Shown piece by piece: positions 60,671 through 64,000 of a stretch of 64,000 nucleotides of DNA. Origin of the DNA: Ferrimonas sediminum (GTDB lineage Bacteria > Pseudomonadota > Gammaproteobacteria > Enterobacterales > Shewanellaceae); contig NZ_FNEM01000006.1 of assembly GCF_900100175.1 (NCBI RefSeq), positions 1-64,000 on the forward strand, given 5' to 3'. The position numbers and the translations under genes were made by a program. Each line of letters starts with the position of its first letter. Within the stretch, counting starts at the first letter, position 1. The notes under the pieces were generated by a model, which did no database searches, was not told the DNA's origin, and saw only the letters and a program-made list of their open reading frames with translations.

Positions 60671-62623
60671 TTAATCGGCTATGGCAACCAGCAGTTGCCG
60701 GGATGTTACCTGTTGCCCCTCCTGGACCTGGAGCCGCGAGACTCTGCCGCAGCGATTGGCTTTGAGTGGCATCTCCATCTTCATCGCCTCCATCACCAGC
60801 AGGGTTTGTCCCTGTGTGACCTCATCACCCAGGCTGACGTGCACCGTCTGAACGCAGCCGTCCATCAGCGCCCGAACTTCGCCATCGCCCTGTTGTGAAC
60901 TGGTGTCACGACGCTGGTGACCAATGGACTTAACATGGAACTGCTGGCCACGAAAATCCAGCCACAGCTGCTTGTCCTGATGCACGGCGGCAACCCAAAG
61001 GCCAATGCCATCGATCTCTACCAGCCATCGGTATTGTTGTCGGCGAACCACCCGGCAGCGATGTTGCCAGCCCTCGGCCTGAATTCGCAGAGTGCCGGCT
61101 TCGGCCGTGACCGTCACCGCGCAGGGGTGTTCGCCCGCCGCCAGGGTAAATATCGAGCTCTGGGCCGGCCCGTGTCGCAGCGGCGCCAGGCCAGTGCTGT
61201 TGCGCTGAGATTCCGAGAACAGGGCGGCGGCCATGGCCCACAGTTTAGATTCCGGTTTGGTGGTCGTCATACTGGGGTCGTTGCTGAACTGCTCTGCGAT
61301 AAAGCCGGTGCTGGCCTGGCCGTTGATAAAGGTCGGATGGCACAGCAGGTTGGACAAAAAGTGGCGATTGTTGGTTACGCCCAACAACGGCGAGTCCAGC
61401 AGCGCCCGGTTCAACCTCCGCACCGCGGTGGTGCGATCCGGAGCCCAGGCGATCAGTTTTGCCAGCATGGGGTCATAATGGCTGCCAATGGCCTGGCCTT
61501 CGTCAATGCCGGCGTCGATGCGGATGCCGTCGGCCTGGCTCGGCTGCCAGAGCCGAACGGTCCCGGTCTGGGGCCGAAACGCCTGGGCCGGATCTTCGGC
61601 ATACAGCCGGGCTTCAATGGCGTGACCGTTTATCTGCACCTGCTCCTGGGGGACATCGAGGGGCGCTCCGGCGGCGATGCGCAGTTGCCACTCCACCAGA
61701 TCGAGGCCGGTGACCATCTCGGTCACCGGGTGTTCCACCTGCAGGCGGGTGTTCATCTCCAGAAAATAGAACCGGTTGTCGCTGTCCAGCAGAAACTCCA
61801 CCGTGCCAGCGCCCTGGTAGTGGCAGCTTTGGGCAGCGAGGATCGCCGCCTGACCCATGCGCCGGCGCAGTTCGGGGGAGACTGCCGGCGACGGCGCCTC
61901 CTCCAGCACCTTCTGGTGCCGGCGCTGTACCGAACAATCCCGTTCGGCCAGATGGATGCAGTGGCCGTGGGTGTCGGCCAAAATCTGTATCTCGATATGA
62001 CGGGGGGAGATCAGCGCCTTTTCCAGGATCAGCTCGTCGCTGCCAAAGCCGTGTAGGGCTTCGGAACGGGCGCTGGCGATCTGCTGCAGCAACGCCTCCT
62101 CGTCCTGTACCAGGCGCATGCCGCGACCGCCACCGCCGGCAGCGGCTTTGATCATCACCGGCATGCCAATCTGGCCGGCTTCTTCCATCAGGCGCCCGTC
62201 ACTCTGATCCTGGCCCTGATAGCCGGGAATGCAGGGCACACCGGCTTCCAGCATTGCCAGCTTCGCTAGGCGTTTGTTGCCCATCATCTCGATAGCGTCG
62301 GCGCCTGGGCCGATGAAAGTCAGGCCCTGCGCCCTGCATCGGCGGGCGAAGTCGGCGTTTTCGGACAGAAAGCCGTAGCCGGGGTGCAGAGCATCGGCGC
62401 GACTTTGGCGGGCGGCATCGAGCAGGACCTGCGGATTAAGGTAGCTGCTTTTTACATCGCCGCCACCGATGCAGACGGCTTCATCCGCCAGCTCGACGTG
62501 GGGCGCTTGGCGGTCGGCGTCGGAGTACACGGCCACCGTCCGGTAGCCTTGCTGGCGCGCGCCTTTGAGCAGGCGTACCGCGATCTCACCGCGGTTGGCA
62601 ATCAATACTGTGTGAAACCTCAT
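60671..62623 (-). CDS. Acyl-CoA carboxylase alpha subunit (biotin carboxylase plus BCCP)
   Basis: A 650-residue biotin enzyme of the methylcrotonyl- or geranyl-CoA carboxylase class. The biotin carboxylase part (about 1-450) starts VLIANRGEIAVRLLKGA and has the ATP-grasp glycine loop KAAAGGGGRGM and FLEMNTRLQVEHPVTE. A linker is followed by the C-terminal BCCP domain with EAMKMEM, whose Lys carries biotin. The matching beta subunit is not in the window and should lie to the right. ATGA overlap with the enoyl-CoA hydratase gene. Confidence 0.94.
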   Translation of the reverse strand: MRFHTVLIANRGEIAVRLLKGARQQGYRTVAVYSDADRQAPHVELADEAVCIGGGDVKSSYLNPQVLLDAARQSRADALHPGYGFLSENADFARRCRAQGLTFIGPGADAIEMMGNKRLAKLAMLEAGVPCIPGYQGQDQSDGRLMEEAGQIGMPVMIKAAAGGGGRGMRLVQDEEALLQQIASARSEALHGFGSDELILEKALISPRHIEIQILADTHGHCIHLAERDCSVQRRHQKVLEEAPSPAVSPELRRRMGQAAILAAQSCHYQGAGTVEFLLDSDNRFYFLEMNTRLQVEHPVTEMVTGLDLVEWQLRIAAGAPLDVPQEQVQINGHAIEARLYAEDPAQAFRPQTGTVRLWQPSQADGIRIDAGIDEGQAIGSHYDPMLAKLIAWAPDRTTAVRRLNRALLDSPLLGVTNNRHFLSNLLCHPTFINGQASTGFIAEQFSNDPSMTTTKPESKLWAMAAALFSESQRNSTGLAPLRHGPAQSSIFTLAAGEHPCAVTVTAEAGTLRIQAEGWQHRCRVVRRQQYRWLVEIDGIGLWVAAVHQDKQLWLDFRGQQFHVKSIGHQRRDTSSQQGDGEVRALMDGCVQTVHVSLGDEVTQGQTLLVMEAMKMEMPLKANRCGRVSRLQVQEGQQVTSRQLLVAIAD

Positions 62624-63444
62624 CTCACCTCCATCGTCTCATCGGCCCAGCCGGGACGACGTTTTTGGGTAAACGCCCGAGTGCCTTCCTGGCCTTCGTT
62701 GCCACACACCGCCGAGGCAAACTGGCGAGCGCCGAGATCCAGCAGTTGTGGCCGGGAAAGGTGGCCTGCGTTGAGCAGCAGCGCCTTGGTTTGTGCGGTG
62801 GCCTCCGGCGCACACCGGGCCAGCTCGGCCAGAATCTGATTGCTCTGTCGTGTCAGATCGGCGTCATCGTCGGCGACCTGTTGTACCAGGCCCAGCGCCA
62901 GGGCGGCGCAGGCGTCAACCCGGCGAGCCAGTAGTGCTAGAGATCTGGCCCGGGTCAGGCCGATGCGATCAACCACAAAGGGGGCGATCTGGGCTGGCGG
63001 GATCCCCAGGCGGGTTTCCGGCATCCCCAGTTGACTGTTTTTTTGAGCGATGGTCAGGTCGCTGGCGCAAACCAGTCCCAGGCCGCCGCCGAGCACGCCA
63101 CCGTGAGTCAATACCAGGGTGAACTGCGGTGCCTGGTTCAGCTCCACCAACAACTGGCCATAGGCCCGGTTAAGCTGCTCATAGGCGGCCTCGCCGTCAC
63201 CGTTTGCCGCTCGTCCACCGGCCAAGGCCATCTCTTTGATGTCACCGCCGGTGCAGAAGTGGTCGCCGCGGCCCCGAATGACGATGGCCCGGCAGCGGCG
63301 ATCGTCTCTGACCGATTTCAGTGCTTGGCGCAGTTCGGCCACCATCGCCAGGTTCATGGCATTGCCGCACTCCGGCCGGTTCAGGGTCAGCTGCAGTACT
63401 GCTGGTTCCAGGCAGACCTGCACGGTTCGGTTGTCACCACTCAT
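62620..63444 (-). CDS. Enoyl-CoA hydratase/isomerase family protein (AtuE/LiuC type)
   Basis: A 274-residue crotonase-fold enzyme that hydrates a branched enoyl-CoA such as methylglutaconyl- or isohexenylglutaconyl-CoA. The oxyanion-hole motifs FCTGGDIKEMA and HGGVLGGGLGLVCASDLTIA are intact, and the Glu in GMPETRLGI is the expected acid. The start at 63444 is 7 bases after the upstream gene's stop; the longer frame to 63795 reads that gene out of frame. Confidence 0.92.
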   Translation of the reverse strand: MSGDNRTVQVCLEPAVLQLTLNRPECGNAMNLAMVAELRQALKSVRDDRRCRAIVIRGRGDHFCTGGDIKEMALAGGRAANGDGEAAYEQLNRAYGQLLVELNQAPQFTLVLTHGGVLGGGLGLVCASDLTIAQKNSQLGMPETRLGIPPAQIAPFVVDRIGLTRARSLALLARRVDACAALALGLVQQVADDDADLTRQSNQILAELARCAPEATAQTKALLLNAGHLSRPQLLDLGARQFASAVCGNEGQEGTRAFTQKRRPGWADETMEVR

Positions 63445-63451
63445 CGCGGGA

Positions 63452-64000
63452 TCACCCTCGCTTGGGCAAAATGCCCATCTTCTTGCAGATGATGCCCAGC
63501 ACCACTTCGTCGGCGCCGCCGCCGATGGAGCACAGGCGCTGGTCCCGATAGGCCCGGGAGACCGGGTTGTCCCACATAAAGCCCATGCCGCCCCAGTACT
63601 GCAGGCAGCTGTCGGTGATTTCCCGGCACAATCGACCGCCTTTGAGTTTGGCCATGGAGGCCAGGGTGGTGACGTCTTCTCCGCGGATGTAGCTGTTGGT
63701 GGCCTGATACACCAGTGCCCGCAGACACTCCAGCTCGGTTTGCAGCTCTGCCAGGCGAAAGTGCACCACCTGGTTATCCAGCACCGATTGACCAAAGGCG
63801 GTACGATCGCGGGTGTAGTCGATGGTCTGGGTGATGCAGTTTTCCAGCGATTTTATGCACATTGCGGCACCAAACAGTCGTTCCTCCTGAAACTGCAGCA
63901 TCTGCATGGTGAAGCCAGCGCCCTCCTGACCGATGCAGTAGGACTGGGGAACCCGAACGTCGTCAAAGAAGACCTGTGCGGTGTCCGAGCTGCGCATCCC
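63452..64000 (-). CDS. Acyl-CoA dehydrogenase, C-terminal part (AtuD-like), cut by the right edge
   Basis: The C-terminal 182 residues of an acyl-CoA dehydrogenase. It starts inside the middle domain (MRSSDTAQVFFDDVRVP) and ends IGGGADEVVLGIICKKMG. The segments FGQSVLDNQVVHFRLAELQTE-like and CLQYWGGMGFMWDNPVSRAYRD recall citronellyl-CoA dehydrogenase AtuD more than straight-chain enzymes; that is a judgement by pattern. First visible gene of the operon; the promoter lies beyond the window. Confidence 0.85.
   Translation of the reverse strand, partial: GMRSSDTAQVFFDDVRVPQSYCIGQEGAGFTMQMLQFQEERLFGAAMCIKSLENCITQTIDYTRDRTAFGQSVLDNQVVHFRLAELQTELECLRALVYQATNSYIRGEDVTTLASMAKLKGGRLCREITDSCLQYWGGMGFMWDNPVSRAYRDQRLCSIGGGADEVVLGIICKKMGILPKRG

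Noticed and set aside
60917-62056. A 379-codon plus-strand frame over the carboxylase alpha gene
   Set aside because: Antisense to the well-supported biotin carboxylase gene; low-complexity product with no start signal.

Overview
The window looks like a chromosomal stretch of a marine gammaproteobacterium of the Alteromonadales, most like Ferrimonas or a close relative of Shewanella. This is inferred from the order uvrY-uvrC-pgsA-tRNA, a decaheme cytochrome paired with an MtrB/PioB-type porin, a DUF2987 gene after a Bax-like gene, a menaquinone-type HemG, and two large chemoreceptors. Base composition is moderately GC-rich throughout and coding density is high.

Layout. Positions 1-3100 hold the left-edge copy of a REP-associated transposase (RAYT) with its repeats, an unrecognised Cys-rich protein, and a divergent TetR/DJ-1 pair with a palindromic operator. 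Positions 3380-16430 carry a dCache chemoreceptor, a YciI-like protein, an alpha/beta hydrolase, a polar amino acid ABC operon, a HlyD/DUF2955 efflux pair with a divergent LysR regulator, an ABC-2 exporter, a metal- or cobalamin-type periplasmic binding protein and a zinc-ribbon protein. Positions 16700-19730 encode the decaheme cytochrome and its outer-membrane barrel, an extracellular electron transfer conduit without a visible outer-surface terminal cytochrome. Positions 19880-33570 are mostly housekeeping: a second chemoreceptor, a hexose-phosphate mutarotase, a deoxynucleoside kinase, hemG, an Hha/YmoA-like small protein, an acyltransferase, speB, a stand-alone MurE paralogue, gloA, uvrY, uvrC and pgsA.

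Accessory part. tRNA-Cys and tRNA-Leu follow pgsA. A perfect 107-bp direct repeat containing the 3' end of tRNA-Leu and its terminator recurs 5.6 kb downstream. It brackets an island with a frameshifted LysR gene, a 31-bp palindrome and a five-gene catabolic-looking operon: an ABM-fold enzyme, two LinA/BaiE-like SnoaL enzymes (one cytoplasmic, one exported), a CxxC peroxiredoxin-like protein and a lipoprotein esterase. No integrase is visible. After a phosphohexomutase and a second LysR remnant comes the most striking locus (41980-47016): a tightly spaced trio of a SLOG-fold protein with C-terminal membrane helices, a WD40 protein with two membrane helices, and a TIR-domain protein. It reads as a nucleotide-signalling, membrane-effector conflict or anti-phage system.

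Right part. A second tRNA-Cys with a decayed extra tRNA-Cys 3' fragment and two look-alike terminators is followed by hairpin repeats, small enzymes, a Spy/CpxP-like protein, the complete RAYT copy with REP-like elements on both sides, potABCD, a membrane protein, a Bax-like glucosaminidase, DUF2987, and a leftward acyl-CoA operon running off the right edge. Its gene order resembles the acyclic terpene (Atu) or leucine/isovalerate (Liu) pathways. Starts were chosen by ribosome binding sites, overlaps and family length where the longest frame looked wrong. Nothing was searched against databases.
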